DNA of 64,000 bases from Cohaesibacter sp. ES.047. GTDB lineage: Bacteria; Pseudomonadota; Alphaproteobacteria; Rhizobiales; Cohaesibacteraceae. Numbering within the stretch: the first letter of the stretch is position 1; every line of letters begins with the position of its first letter. The stretch covers positions 124,001 to 188,000 of the forward strand of contig NZ_LT907844.1 in assembly GCF_900215505.1 (NCBI RefSeq). The letters run 5' to 3'. Below the pieces are notes generated by a model. That model searched no databases. It saw only the letters and a list, made by a program, of their open reading frames with translations, and had not been told where the DNA came from. Below are positions 40,702-50,255 of this stretch, piece by piece. The translations under genes and the position numbers were made by a program.

Positions 40702-43461
40702 TCAGTTGAGACCGTGCTTGTGCATGGACTCGACTTCCTGCGTTTTGAAATGGCCGAAGCGGGGCAGGAACTTGTCCCATTCAACCGTGTGGGCGTTGAA
40801 TTCCGGCCCATCAATACAAGCATGAAGTCTGAGGCTTTTGCCCTCTTCGGTGATAACCGGCACCATGCAGGCACCGCACATGCCCGTCGCATCGACCATG
40901 ATGGAGTTGAGGCTGACGACCGTGTGGACGCCGTAAGGCTTGGTCAGATCGCTCACCGCCCGCATCATCATCGGAGGCCCGACGGAGACGACTTCGACCA
41001 CCTTGCGCCCTTTGTAGACATTGCCCGCCTTGAGCATGTCTTCGAGCGGTCCGGTGACAAAACCATGCAGCCCAAAGGTGCCATCGTTGGTGCAGTAGAT
41101 GATGTCCAGCTTGTCGCCATATTGGGCCTTCAACTTGCCCATGCGATCATCATCGCCCGTCCAGAACAGGTGCCCTGCGGAACGGAACCCGATGATCATG
41201 GTGACGTTGTTGCCCATGCGCAGATGCGCCTTGGCAATCGGGAAGATGGCAGGCAGGCCGACGCCGCCAGCGGTGAAGACCACTGTTTCGTCTTCGCCGT
41301 AGGCCTTGACGTCGCTTGGCTCGCCAAGCGGCCCGGCGATACCGGCAAAGCTGTCACCCTCGGCCATCTTGTTCATCATCTTGGTGGATGTGCCCATGCC
41401 CTGAATGACAAGATCGATGGTGCCCTGCTCTGCGTCCCAATCAGCTAAGGTCAGCGGGATCAGCTCGCCATCATCGGTTGCCAGAATGCGGACAAACTGC
41501 CCGGCCCGGGCCGAGTGAGCCACCGCTGGCGCCTTGACGGTCATCTCGACAATGCCATCTGCCTGATCGATATGTTTGACGATGGTATGCTGAGCCTGCC
41601 CCAGACCGGTGAAGTGGTCGGCGGTTTTAACCCGGTTCCGGATTTCCTCCATAGGCAGGTCGATGTCACCGACGATTTCGCGGGCGGCGGCCTGACCGTC
41701 GCCAGCAGCAAGGATGGCTGTGGAGCCACCACGGGCCGCATCACCACCGGTGTAGACATCGGCAATCGAGGTTGACTGGGTTTCTTCGCCGACCTCAATG
41801 GTGCCCCACTTGCTGAGCTTGAGCCCCGGCTCGGAGGCCGGGATGATCGGGTTGGACTTGTTGCCCAGCGCCATGATGACCAGATCGGCCGGTATGTTGA
41901 TGACTTCGCCAGTCGGCTGTGGCCTGCGGCGGCCCGATGCATCGGCTTCGCCCAACTCGTTCACATCGACAACTGCATGGGTGACGAAGTGGCTGTGCGG
42001 ATCACCAAGGAACTCTTTCGGGCCGCGAAGCTCTGCAAGCTTGATGCCTTCTTCCAGAGCGTGATGCAGTTCCTCGACGCGGCAAGGCATCTCGGACTGT
42101 GTCCGGCGATAGACGATGGTGACATTGCCGCCAAGACGCTTGGCCGTACGGGCGGCGTCCATCGCGGTGTTGCCGCCACCAACGACAAGGATATTCTTGT
42201 CTTTGACGTCCGGCAGCGGGGTCTCATATTTCGGATCCCGCCCGCGCATCAGGTTGACCCGCGTGAGGAACTCGTTGGCCGACATGACACCGAGCAATTC
42301 CTCGCCCGGAACATTCATGAAGGTGGGAAGCCCGGCACCGGAGCCGACAAAGATCTTCCAGAAGCCAGCGGCTTTCAGATCCTCAAGAGTTGCGGTCTTG
42401 CCAACGACGAAGTTCTTGACGAACCGTCCGCCAAGGGCGTCGATCTTGCCAACCACGTCATCGATCAGGCTGTTGGGCAGGCGGAATTCGGGAATCCCGT
42501 AGCGCAGCACACCGCCCAGTTCATGGAAGGCCTCGAAGACCGTGACCGGGAACCCTTCAGCCGCCAGAAGATAGGCGTTGATGAGACCGGACGGGCCGGA
42601 GCCAACCACCGCGATGGGTGGTTTTTCGGCCATTTCCCATGGGCTGACAAGGCCGCGATAGGCCGCCAGCGGATCATTGGCAACGAGCTTTTCATGTTCG
42701 GGCAGATACCATTCGATCTGACCGATCTCGATGGGCCGGTTGGTGTGTTTGCAGACACCCTGACACTGATGCTCTTGCGGGCAGACGCGACCGGTGACGT
42801 TCGGCAGCGGGTTGCAGCTTTCGATCAGTTCGAGTGCCTGACGGATCTTGCCATTGCCGATCAGATCGATCATCTCGGGGATGTGGATCTTGACCGGACA
42901 GCCGCCGACTTTTTCCTGCTTCTTGTGGCGTTCCATGAGCACGCCGAGTTCGCAGGGCTTGTCTTCGCACTGCTTGTCGCGCATCACTTCGAGCCAGACA
43001 AAAAGCTCCACCTCGCGCACGCTGTAGCCCAGCGCCTGATAGCCCAGATAGCCGGTGTTGACCAGCTCGAAGTCATGGTTGCGTTCTTCGGGCGGCCGCA
43101 CATAAGGAGGGATGAAATTGTCCGCAGGCCAGCCTTTCGACAGGCCCTTGAACATGGGATAGCGCTCGGACATATGCTCATCGAGCGCCCGAACGAACTT
43201 GCGCTTGAACTTGAGCGGCAGGCCCCAGAGGAAGCGCTGCAACACGGTCGACATATCGTCATCGCGCAGCAACAGGTTCCAGAGAACGCCAATGAAGCGT
43301 TCTCCGATCTTGTCTTGCTGGAACTCCCAGGCGATTGCCTGCGTGCCATCGGCAACAAAGAGGTTGCGCAGGGATCTGGGGTCGGCAGCCAGATGCTTTT
43401 TCAAGACATCAAGCTGCAGGCTGAACAGATCCTCTTGAGGGGATAAGGCTTCAACACTCAT
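40702..43461 (-). CDS. NfnSL-like fusion: GltD-type flavoprotein joined to a ferredoxin-NAD(P)+ reductase domain
   Basis: Flavoprotein of 919 aa in which both halves of the Nfn (ferredoxin:NADP+/NAD+) transhydrogenase are joined. Residues 1-185 are not recognised. About 189-260 carry the Cys-rich [4Fe-4S] region of GltD/NfnL (CPVKIHIPEMIDLIG, CNPLPNVTGRVCPQEHQCQG). The FAD site AVVGSGPSGLINAYLLAAEG is near 285 and the NAD(P) site LVVGGGNTAMDAARTAKRLG near 425. About 618-900 form the NfnS/PyrK-type reductase, with a [2Fe-2S] motif DATGMCGACMVP and HACIDGPEF (about 857-890). Its ATG overlaps the stop of the PFOR gene (ATGA), so it is translationally coupled. It probably passes PFOR electrons to NAD(P); electron bifurcation is inferred, not shown. 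Confidence 0.85.
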   Translation of the reverse strand: MSVEALSPQEDLFSLQLDVLKKHLAADPRSLRNLFVADGTQAIAWEFQQDKIGERFIGVLWNLLLRDDDMSTVLQRFLWGLPLKFKRKFVRALDEHMSERYPMFKGLSKGWPADNFIPPYVRPPEERNHDFELVNTGYLGYQALGYSVREVELFVWLEVMRDKQCEDKPCELGVLMERHKKQEKVGGCPVKIHIPEMIDLIGNGKIRQALELIESCNPLPNVTGRVCPQEHQCQGVCKHTNRPIEIGQIEWYLPEHEKLVANDPLAAYRGLVSPWEMAEKPPIAVVGSGPSGLINAYLLAAEGFPVTVFEAFHELGGVLRYGIPEFRLPNSLIDDVVGKIDALGGRFVKNFVVGKTATLEDLKAAGFWKIFVGSGAGLPTFMNVPGEELLGVMSANEFLTRVNLMRGRDPKYETPLPDVKDKNILVVGGGNTAMDAARTAKRLGGNVTIVYRRTQSEMPCRVEELHHALEEGIKLAELRGPKEFLGDPHSHFVTHAVVDVNELGEADASGRRRPQPTGEVINIPADLVIMALGNKSNPIIPASEPGLKLSKWGTIEVGEETQSTSIADVYTGGDAARGGSTAILAAGDGQAAAREIVGDIDLPMEEIRNRVKTADHFTGLGQAQHTIVKHIDQADGIVEMTVKAPAVAHSARAGQFVRILATDDGELIPLTLADWDAEQGTIDLVIQGMGTSTKMMNKMAEGDSFAGIAGPLGEPSDVKAYGEDETVVFTAGGVGLPAIFPIAKAHLRMGNNVTMIIGFRSAGHLFWTGDDDRMGKLKAQYGDKLDIIYCTNDGTFGLHGFVTGPLEDMLKAGNVYKGRKVVEVVSVGPPMMMRAVSDLTKPYGVHTVVSLNSIMVDATGMCGACMVPVITEEGKSLRLHACIDGPEFNAHTVEWDKFLPRFGHFKTQEVESMHKHGLN

Positions 43462-46400
43462 TTGACGATCTCCGCATCACAGGTTGCTGCGACCTTGGAA
43501 AGCCGGGCGCTCAGCTGCGGGGTCATCTCGACCTGATCCAGAGCACCGGGGATCGTGTGCGCGACCTGTTTGGCCGCCCCGTCGACGATGACCTTGGTCA
43601 ACTCGAACAGTTCGGGCACTTCCTGATAGCAGGTCTTGCAATCGGTGCAGAGGCTCACATCCTCATCATGGATATGCGGGATGGCCGAACCGTTGGCTTG
43701 AGGCGCAGCGGCAGCTGGTGCAGCAGCAGCAGTTGGAGCCATAGCCCCACCGAAGCCAACCGCAGCGGGCGCTCCGGATGCAGCCGCCAGCTCACTCATG
43801 CCGGTTGCGATGCTGTCCATGGTTGCTTCACGGTCGTTGATCGCTTCTTCATACTGCTGTTTCAAAGACGCGATCTCTGCCTTGTGCTCGGATGACACCT
43901 TGACCATGTCGAGGCCGGCCAGATGCTGGAGTGTCCGCCAGTTGTGGCGCCGTTCCTCGACCAGATGCACAACCATCTCACCGACTTGCAACCGAACCAG
44001 TTCGCGCTTGCCGTTGGTCTTGTAGACGAACGGCACCACGCGGCCCCGCTCGACTTTCGGCAGGTTGATATAGTCGTGGATCGGCACGCCTTCCACGCCG
44101 TCCGCCAATGGACGGAACTGCTTTTTGAAGCGGGTTTCATCATGAGCATAGTCGGCCGGGGTCAATGGAACATCCATCAACTTGAGCTGACCGTCTTCCA
44201 TATATTCGAGCGTCATGGTTGCCCAGTCGTGATCCATGGCAGGGTTGCCTTCGATCGAGAAGCGCTCGGCGAGGGTTTCACCGGCCTTGGGATCATGGAC
44301 AAAGAGCGGGCTGACACGGGCTTCCACCGCCAGTCTTGCGCGGCGGTTGGCAGCATCGTCGGCGATGCCATGCTCACCCTGACAGGGGGTGTAGACATCC
44401 AACAGGGCCGGCGAAGTCGAATGCTTCAGATAGGCCATCACATTCTTAAGGAAATGGCCGGGGAAAGCCGTAGCACTCTGCACCACCAGCACATTGGGGT
44501 GGAAGGAGGCGATGAGGCCCAGTTCCTTGCGGTCCTCCAGCTTGCCGGGGCTGGCCTTGCCGAAGCGGGCAAGGTCACTGTCTTGCCCCGAAAGGCTGGC
44601 CGTGGACGCCTGACCACCGGTGTTGGAATAGACACCGGAGTTCAGCACCATCACCTTGATCGGCGAGTTGCTGGCCAGAAGGCGGGACAGGGCACCAAAG
44701 CCGATATCGTAAGCGGCACCGTCACCGGAGATGTTCATCACCGTTGGCAGAAGATCACGCTCGTCTTTGGAGAAATCGTGCCATTCGAAGTTCTTCAGGA
44801 ACGCATCGTCCGTTGCCGGATCGTAGGCGTTCGCAAGCTCGAGCTTGGCAACGCGAAGCGCCCGGAAGTCGGCGGCGGCATTGGCCGTCATGCCTTCGAA
44901 CAGACCCTTGGCAACGGCGGGGCCATCCTGGAACAGGCTGTTGACCCACGGATCATTGTAGGGGTTGTAAGGGAAGGTAGAGGCATAAACCGAGCTACAG
45001 CCGGTGGCGTTGGCAACCATCAACGGCGATGGACCATTGCCTGTTGGACCGCCTTCCAAGAGGAACAGGCGTTTGTTGAGCGTTTTAAGGGTCGCAGCGA
45101 TGCGGTCCTCGCGCTCTTTGTCGCCCTTGACCTCGACGAGTTTGTCGCCAAGGCGCTGAACCAGCTGCTCCATCTCGCGGATGTGGGCTTTCTGACGGCG
45201 ATCATGGATCGCATGGGTTGCCGAGACAACCTGACGGATCGCGGTCACTTCGCCACAGCCGCGGCAGGCCCCATGACCACCGGTGGTGGCGTAATAGGTG
45301 CTGCGATCGAGCATCATGCGCTTGATTTCGCTGTCGGACTCAAAGGCCGGCTCGACGAAGCGGGCTGGCGTATTGGGTGTTTTCGACAGGAAGTTGAATT
45401 TCGCCTGAAGGTCCTGCAAGAGCGGAGCGTCCTGCTCGGCTTCCACCAGAGCGCCCGGACCGCAGATCTCGACGCATTCCAGACAGCCTGTGCATTTCCA
45501 AGGATCAATCGCGACCGTGAACAGACCGCCCTGACCGGAATGCTCTTTTTCCGGCGTATCAAAGAAAGGCCGCGTCTTGGCGACGGGCAGCACGGCAACA
45601 GCCTCGACGATGCGGGCAAGGTTTCCCTTGACGACGGCGCTTTCGACATAGAGCTCATCAACCGCGGCTTTGGTCAGCTCGGCAAAGCTGGCTTCGGCTC
45701 CCCCATTGAGCTTGGCACGGACGGCATCACCGACCGAACGGATATGCTCGCGGATGACCTCACGCTGGGCGTTCGGCATGTCGACATTCTTGGCCGCTGA
45801 CATCAGCAGCTCGTTGATATCAAAGACGCTCGGAGGAATGGCTGCATCCGGGCAAACCATGGAGCAGTCAAGACAGCCCGTACAGGCATCGGGGTTGAAG
45901 ACCGGAACCGCACGGCGGAACAGACCCTTGTCCTTGCCAGCGGCAGTGCCAGAGGGCATGAACATGCCCGAGCCCGGCAGCACCGGAGCCTCGCCGATGG
46001 ACCCATCGCGGTAAGATGCCGCCATGGAGTCTTCATAATAGTTGTGGTCGAACAGCGCGGATGGCGATGCATCCTCGGCAATGCGGCACATACTGGCAGA
46101 GATCTTCGGCGAGAAGACCGGCTCCTCATCTACCGTAGCGCTGATCGCTTCGAATTCAGGTGACGTATAGTCGACCAGAACCGTTGCTTTGAGGCCATCG
46201 CGGATGACCGCCATGTTGCCATCGACAACGGCGGCACCCTTGTTGCCGAACTTGTAGGCAATCTGGCTGCGGACCTTTTCAAGCAGCGCGTCTTCGGAAG
46301 CGCCCTTGGAGACGCGATCGACGTGACCACAGATCGAACCGATGAAGGCGATCCCCATCATGCGGGTTTCAAGCTCGGGGCTTGGGGCATGTTTCTTGGC

Positions 46401-48434
46401 GATCTTGAAGCCGTCAATCACCATGAAGCGGATCTTGCGCTGGATGATGGTCTGGCGCATGGCCGACGGCATTTCCTTCCAGACCTCAAGCGGCGACAGG
46501 TTGGACTGCAGGATGAACGTGCCACCCTCGATCAGGCCGCGCAGTGGGTTGGAATGGGCAAAGACCTTGTGGTCGGGCGAGACAACCACTTCCACATCTT
46601 CCAGGTCAGCGTTGGTGATTTTCACCGGTTCTGGCGACAGGGTGATGTAGTAGTTGGTCGGCGCGCCGGATTTTTCCGAGCCGTATTTCGGTGCGGCCTT
46701 GGAGTAGAGGTTGAGCACGTTGGCTAGGATATCGGTGAGCAGCTTGCCGGTTGCGATGGTGCCGTAACCGCCCACAGAGTGGAAGCGGATGCGGAGGGCC
46801 TCATCGGGCAGCATGCGCGGATTGGCTTTGGTTTCCAGCGCCATCAGCTCGGTTTCGGGATAGGCAGCGCGGAGTTTTTCCTGCAGCTCGGCCATGGCCG
46901 GGTGCGGATCCTTGGAGAAGAACTGGCTACCGAGATAAACGAACGGCGCGTTCTTGCCTTCCATATTCTCAAAGGCGGCAACCATGTGCCGTGGCTGCAG
47001 ATCGTGCGCACCAAGACCGAAAATCGCAGTGGTCAGTTTCGGCAGTTCCTTGAGAGCCGGAATACCTGCATAGCGCGGGGCGGAGGCATTTTCGACAGCC
47101 TTGAGAAGGGCCTCCTTGACAAGACCGGTAAGGGCCGTGACGTCGGAGCGTTCAAGGATGGTCGCGGCTTTCTTGCCTGCAAGGGCGGCAACCATTTCTG
47201 CTTCCGGGAAGGGCTGCAGCATCTTGACGGAGATGACGCCGACCTTCTTGCCTTGACGGCGCAGATAGGATGCAACGGCTTCGGCATCGTCGGTCACAGA
47301 GCCCAGACCGATCACGACGGTTTCGGCATCGTCGCATTCAAAGGTCTTGATGGGCGCATAATGGCGGCCGGTGAGTACGGAGTATTCGTCCATCGCTTCC
47401 TTTACGAAGCGGGGAACGTCGCGCACGAAGTGGGTGCGATGGTCAACCGAGCCTGCCTGATAGTCTGGCTGGTTCTGAACACCACCGGTCAGGCCGGGGT
47501 TGTTGACATCGACCTGAGCGGGAACACGCTGGCGGGTGCCTTTGGGGGTGGCATTGGTCCACTGGCGTTTCCACTGGGCATGCAGCTCGGCGGGCACGAG
47601 TTCTAGCGTCTGGGCAATCAGCTCGCCGTCGTTGTCGGCCTCGATGGCATCGGAATTGTCACCAAGGAAGGCGATCAACTTGGCGTAGACATCCTGTTCC
47701 ATGTCCGAGCTGTGGCGACCGAGGTAGCGCTTCAGGTGGAAAACGCGCCCCTTGGAGCCGAACAGCATTTCCTGCGCGACGGTCGGGCACGGAATGTTGT
47801 CAGTCGGATCACCAATAAAGTCCGCCAGAAGCTCATCTTCAGGCATCAGGACTTCGCTCATCATGTGGCTGGTGACAAACCCGTCCATGCAGTTGGCAAC
47901 CGGGATCATGGACATCGCGCTGGCGCGATAGGAAATCGCGGCAAGGTCAGCCGATTCCTGAGGGTTGGAGCCGAAGAGGATCGTGTAGCCCGATGGCAAC
48001 AGGGCGTAGACGTCATCATGACCGGCCATCACGTTCAGCGAATGGCGGGAGACGGAGCGTGCGGCCACCTGCATGACAAAACCGCCGACTTTCTTGCCGA
48101 CGGTTACATAATGCGATTCCAGACCATACAGAACGCCCTGAGAGGACGAGGCGTTGGAAATATACTGGCCGCCGGTCAATGCGGCGCCAAGAGCACCGGA
48201 CTGGGCTGAATGCTCGCCTTCGGGCTCGAAGAAGAAGGGATGACGGCCCCAGAGGTTCTGACCACCGGATGCCCGGAAGGATTCATAAAGCTCGGCGATT
48301 TCTGTCGAGGGGGTGATCGGATAGCCAATCACACCACCGCAAACCTGGCCCATGACCTGTGCGATTGCACCGTTGCCATGAATGACGGTTGGAACTCCGG
48401 GATATACCGGCGTGTTAGGAAGTTTGTCGTTCAT
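43458..48434 (-). CDS. nifJ: Pyruvate:ferredoxin (flavodoxin) oxidoreductase with C-terminal ferredoxin-like extension
   Basis: Cytosolic enzyme of 1658 aa, about 450 longer than typical NifJ, converting pyruvate and CoA to acetyl-CoA, CO2 and reduced ferredoxin. Domains in order: pyruvate-binding region (GYPITPSTEIAELYESF, about 35-51), domain II, the gamma domain (FHSVGGYGTIATGKLL, about 555), two 4Fe-4S motifs (CTGCLDCSMVCPDA about 852; CTGCLECVEICGPG about 982), and the thiamine diphosphate domain with GACRGCGE (about 1057) and GDGAAYDIGFGALSRLL (about 1236). After about 1480 come a helical region, an Ala/Pro linker and CTDCKTCYQEVPELFEL with a distant Cys near the end, like a single-cluster ferredoxin. 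AGGTGG precedes the chosen ATG. An FNR/FixK site lies upstream. Confidence 0.93.
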   Translation of the reverse strand: MNDKLPNTPVYPGVPTVIHGNGAIAQVMGQVCGGVIGYPITPSTEIAELYESFRASGGQNLWGRHPFFFEPEGEHSAQSGALGAALTGGQYISNASSSQGVLYGLESHYVTVGKKVGGFVMQVAARSVSRHSLNVMAGHDDVYALLPSGYTILFGSNPQESADLAAISYRASAMSMIPVANCMDGFVTSHMMSEVLMPEDELLADFIGDPTDNIPCPTVAQEMLFGSKGRVFHLKRYLGRHSSDMEQDVYAKLIAFLGDNSDAIEADNDGELIAQTLELVPAELHAQWKRQWTNATPKGTRQRVPAQVDVNNPGLTGGVQNQPDYQAGSVDHRTHFVRDVPRFVKEAMDEYSVLTGRHYAPIKTFECDDAETVVIGLGSVTDDAEAVASYLRRQGKKVGVISVKMLQPFPEAEMVAALAGKKAATILERSDVTALTGLVKEALLKAVENASAPRYAGIPALKELPKLTTAIFGLGAHDLQPRHMVAAFENMEGKNAPFVYLGSQFFSKDPHPAMAELQEKLRAAYPETELMALETKANPRMLPDEALRIRFHSVGGYGTIATGKLLTDILANVLNLYSKAAPKYGSEKSGAPTNYYITLSPEPVKITNADLEDVEVVVSPDHKVFAHSNPLRGLIEGGTFILQSNLSPLEVWKEMPSAMRQTIIQRKIRFMVIDGFKIAKKHAPSPELETRMMGIAFIGSICGHVDRVSKGASEDALLEKVRSQIAYKFGNKGAAVVDGNMAVIRDGLKATVLVDYTSPEFEAISATVDEEPVFSPKISASMCRIAEDASPSALFDHNYYEDSMAASYRDGSIGEAPVLPGSGMFMPSGTAAGKDKGLFRRAVPVFNPDACTGCLDCSMVCPDAAIPPSVFDINELLMSAAKNVDMPNAQREVIREHIRSVGDAVRAKLNGGAEASFAELTKAAVDELYVESAVVKGNLARIVEAVAVLPVAKTRPFFDTPEKEHSGQGGLFTVAIDPWKCTGCLECVEICGPGALVEAEQDAPLLQDLQAKFNFLSKTPNTPARFVEPAFESDSEIKRMMLDRSTYYATTGGHGACRGCGEVTAIRQVVSATHAIHDRRQKAHIREMEQLVQRLGDKLVEVKGDKEREDRIAATLKTLNKRLFLLEGGPTGNGPSPLMVANATGCSSVYASTFPYNPYNDPWVNSLFQDGPAVAKGLFEGMTANAAADFRALRVAKLELANAYDPATDDAFLKNFEWHDFSKDERDLLPTVMNISGDGAAYDIGFGALSRLLASNSPIKVMVLNSGVYSNTGGQASTASLSGQDSDLARFGKASPGKLEDRKELGLIASFHPNVLVVQSATAFPGHFLKNVMAYLKHSTSPALLDVYTPCQGEHGIADDAANRRARLAVEARVSPLFVHDPKAGETLAERFSIEGNPAMDHDWATMTLEYMEDGQLKLMDVPLTPADYAHDETRFKKQFRPLADGVEGVPIHDYINLPKVERGRVVPFVYKTNGKRELVRLQVGEMVVHLVEERRHNWRTLQHLAGLDMVKVSSEHKAEIASLKQQYEEAINDREATMDSIATGMSELAAASGAPAAVGFGGAMAPTAAAAPAAAAPQANGSAIPHIHDEDVSLCTDCKTCYQEVPELFELTKVIVDGAAKQVAHTIPGALDQVEMTPQLSARLSKVAATCDAEIVK

Positions 48435-48696
48435 ATTTTCCACCTAGTTTTAGCCGACCGGTGTTCTCCTCCGCCAGTCAACCCAAAAGAAAGAAAGACA
48501 TTATCGGGCGCATGTAGCTAAAGCCCGCCGGTCGTGGGAAGACCGGAAGGATGATTCAAGGTCATAAAGCTATGCTGAAAAGACTGTACCCTGGTCATTT
48601 CTACCACGGCCATATGCCTCGAGACGTCGAGTTCATGCACTTGGTCCTCCCAATATCTGGTCACCTATCCAATAGTCTACATGGGAGAAATATACG

Positions 48697-48710
48697 TTGA
48701 CCTGCATCAA
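48697..48710 (-). promoter_or_regulatory. FNR/FixK-type binding site upstream of nifJ
   Basis: TTGAC-CTGC-ATCAA matches the TTGAY-N4-RTCAA consensus of alphaproteobacterial FNR/FixK proteins. It is about 263 bp before the nifJ start. TAGACT, about 25 bp downstream on the minus strand, could serve as a -10 for a class II activated promoter. The position fits anaerobic induction of the PFOR-Nfn operon. Confidence 0.6.
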
Positions 48711-49105
48711 CGGGCTTCAGACCTGCCGCTAGGGAAGTTTACATTGGAATTCCAATGCTACTTTTGATTGCTTTTACCCTGTCGAGAGAAGGCGCAAGAA
48801 AAAGTGCTTATATTTTCGTGTTTTAATATGGTCCACTATGGGAAAATGCGGTTTCTGGAGATCTGCAATCAGGAGAAAAACTTACTCAAAACACCACCTT
48901 AGCTATGCGATTTAGACATCGGTGTCATGCATTTTTGCACCGCGTCGCAGTTGTGACTCGCACAGTCCGAACGCTCTGAGCGCCATCCTGACCAAGCCCC
49001 TTGGCTGCAAGATGAGACGATGTCAGCACCAACTCAGCCCCTTATGGGTTGCGGCCCTAGAAGCGGTGGATGGGCTCTGATGCTGGCCCGTCGAGGGAAG
49101 GGGCG
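48711..49105. other. Gene-free stretch between the FNR-type site and the transglutaminase gene
   Basis: About 395 bp with no credible gene. The left part, upstream of the FNR/FixK-type site, is A+T rich. No clear terminator for the transglutaminase gene cluster was found, although one is expected here. Confidence 0.4.
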
Positions 49106-50230
49106 CTAGTAGGTCCTGTCGCCCGTAACCGGTTGGGGAGGCGTTTCGGAGGCGTCCTTGTCTTCCGAGAGAGAAGCGCTTTCAGCCTGCTGAAGTTGGG
49201 TCGACTGTGCATTTACGGATTGATTTTGCTCCTGAACCTGCTGGTTCTGACGTGTCAGATCCGGTTGCTGCGACGCTGTCTGGCTCGTCTGGCTTTGGGA
49301 CTGCTCTGCCGGGGCGGGAGCGCCTTCGGGATCGACTGACGCGCCAATCTCGTTGCCATTGTCATCGATGGGCATCACGTCCACGGACACATCGACAAAA
49401 TGGTTGCCGCCGCCAAGGATGATGCCGGAAATGGGGCTGATATCCTCGAAATCGCGACCGATGGTCAAGGTGACATGCTCATCGGCAATGACCTTGTTGT
49501 TGGTCGGGTCAAAATCCACCCATCCTGCCTCGGGGCACCAGACGGATATCCATGCATGAGACGCATCCGCCCCTATGAGCCGGGGCTGCCCCTCGGGCGG
49601 ATAGGTGCGCAGGTAGCCCGACACATAGCGTGCGGGAAGGCCCATGGCACGCAGGCAGGCCAGTTGAAGATGCGCAAAGTCCTGACAGACACCGCCCATG
49701 ATCTCGAACACTCGCTCGACGGGCGTGGATGCATCGGTGACCACACCGTCATATTCGAAGTCGGTGTAGATGCGGCTTGTCAGCTCACTGACGGCATCAA
49801 GCAAGGGCCGTCCCGGCGTGAAGGACTGGGCGCCATATTCGGCGATCTCATGGTTGGGGGTGGTAAAGCCCGAATAGCATGAGAATTCCGCTTCCGAAGC
49901 ATGGGCCGGATCGCGCATCAGGTCACGCACGGTTTCCCAACTGGCGGAAGCATTCTCGACCGCTTCGGCATGATCACGCTCGACCCGGATCGTGGAAAAG
50001 GCATGGATCGACAGAACATTGTGATCCTCTTCGATGGTCAGATGCACCGTGGGATTGCCGAAATAGTCAAAGAAGTCCCGCTGGCTCGCAGGACGCGGGC
50101 TGATGACAAGCTCATGGCTCTCGACAAGCTGACCCTTGGTCTGGCGAGGAGCGAGATGAACCAGATGGTTGGACTGCGCCACGGCATTGGCGTAGCGATA
50201 GTCCGTTTTGTGCGTGATACGATAGCGCAT
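49106..50230 (-). CDS. Transglutaminase-like protein with Gln/Ser-rich tail
   Basis: Cytosolic transglutaminase-fold protein of 374 aa. An N-terminal bacterial transglutaminase domain (MRYRITHKTDYRYANAVAQS, then the immunoglobulin-like strand region) precedes the catalytic core with Cys in GGVCQDFAHLQLACLRAMGL (about residue 180), His in GADASHAWISVWCPEAGW (about 225) and Asp in VDFDPTNN (about 240). The last 75 residues are low-complexity, rich in Gln, Ser and Asn and acidic near the end. It has no signal peptide. It lies 25 bp downstream of the ATP-grasp/alpha-E fusion gene. Family members are found with circularly permuted ATP-grasp and alpha-E proteins and may act as peptidases or transferases on a peptide tag. 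Confidence 0.9.
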   Translation of the reverse strand: MRYRITHKTDYRYANAVAQSNHLVHLAPRQTKGQLVESHELVISPRPASQRDFFDYFGNPTVHLTIEEDHNVLSIHAFSTIRVERDHAEAVENASASWETVRDLMRDPAHASEAEFSCYSGFTTPNHEIAEYGAQSFTPGRPLLDAVSELTSRIYTDFEYDGVVTDASTPVERVFEIMGGVCQDFAHLQLACLRAMGLPARYVSGYLRTYPPEGQPRLIGADASHAWISVWCPEAGWVDFDPTNNKVIADEHVTLTIGRDFEDISPISGIILGGGNHFVDVSVDVMPIDDNGNEIGASVDPEGAPAPAEQSQSQTSQTASQQPDLTRQNQQVQEQNQSVNAQSTQLQQAESASLSEDKDASETPPQPVTGDRTY

Positions 50231-50255
50231 TGGTTTGGTCCGGCCTCTCGATGAC

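Noticed and set aside
43923-45800. Long open frame of 625 codons on the plus strand
   Set aside because: Antisense to the PFOR gene, whose 4Fe-4S and thiamine diphosphate motifs are unmistakable.
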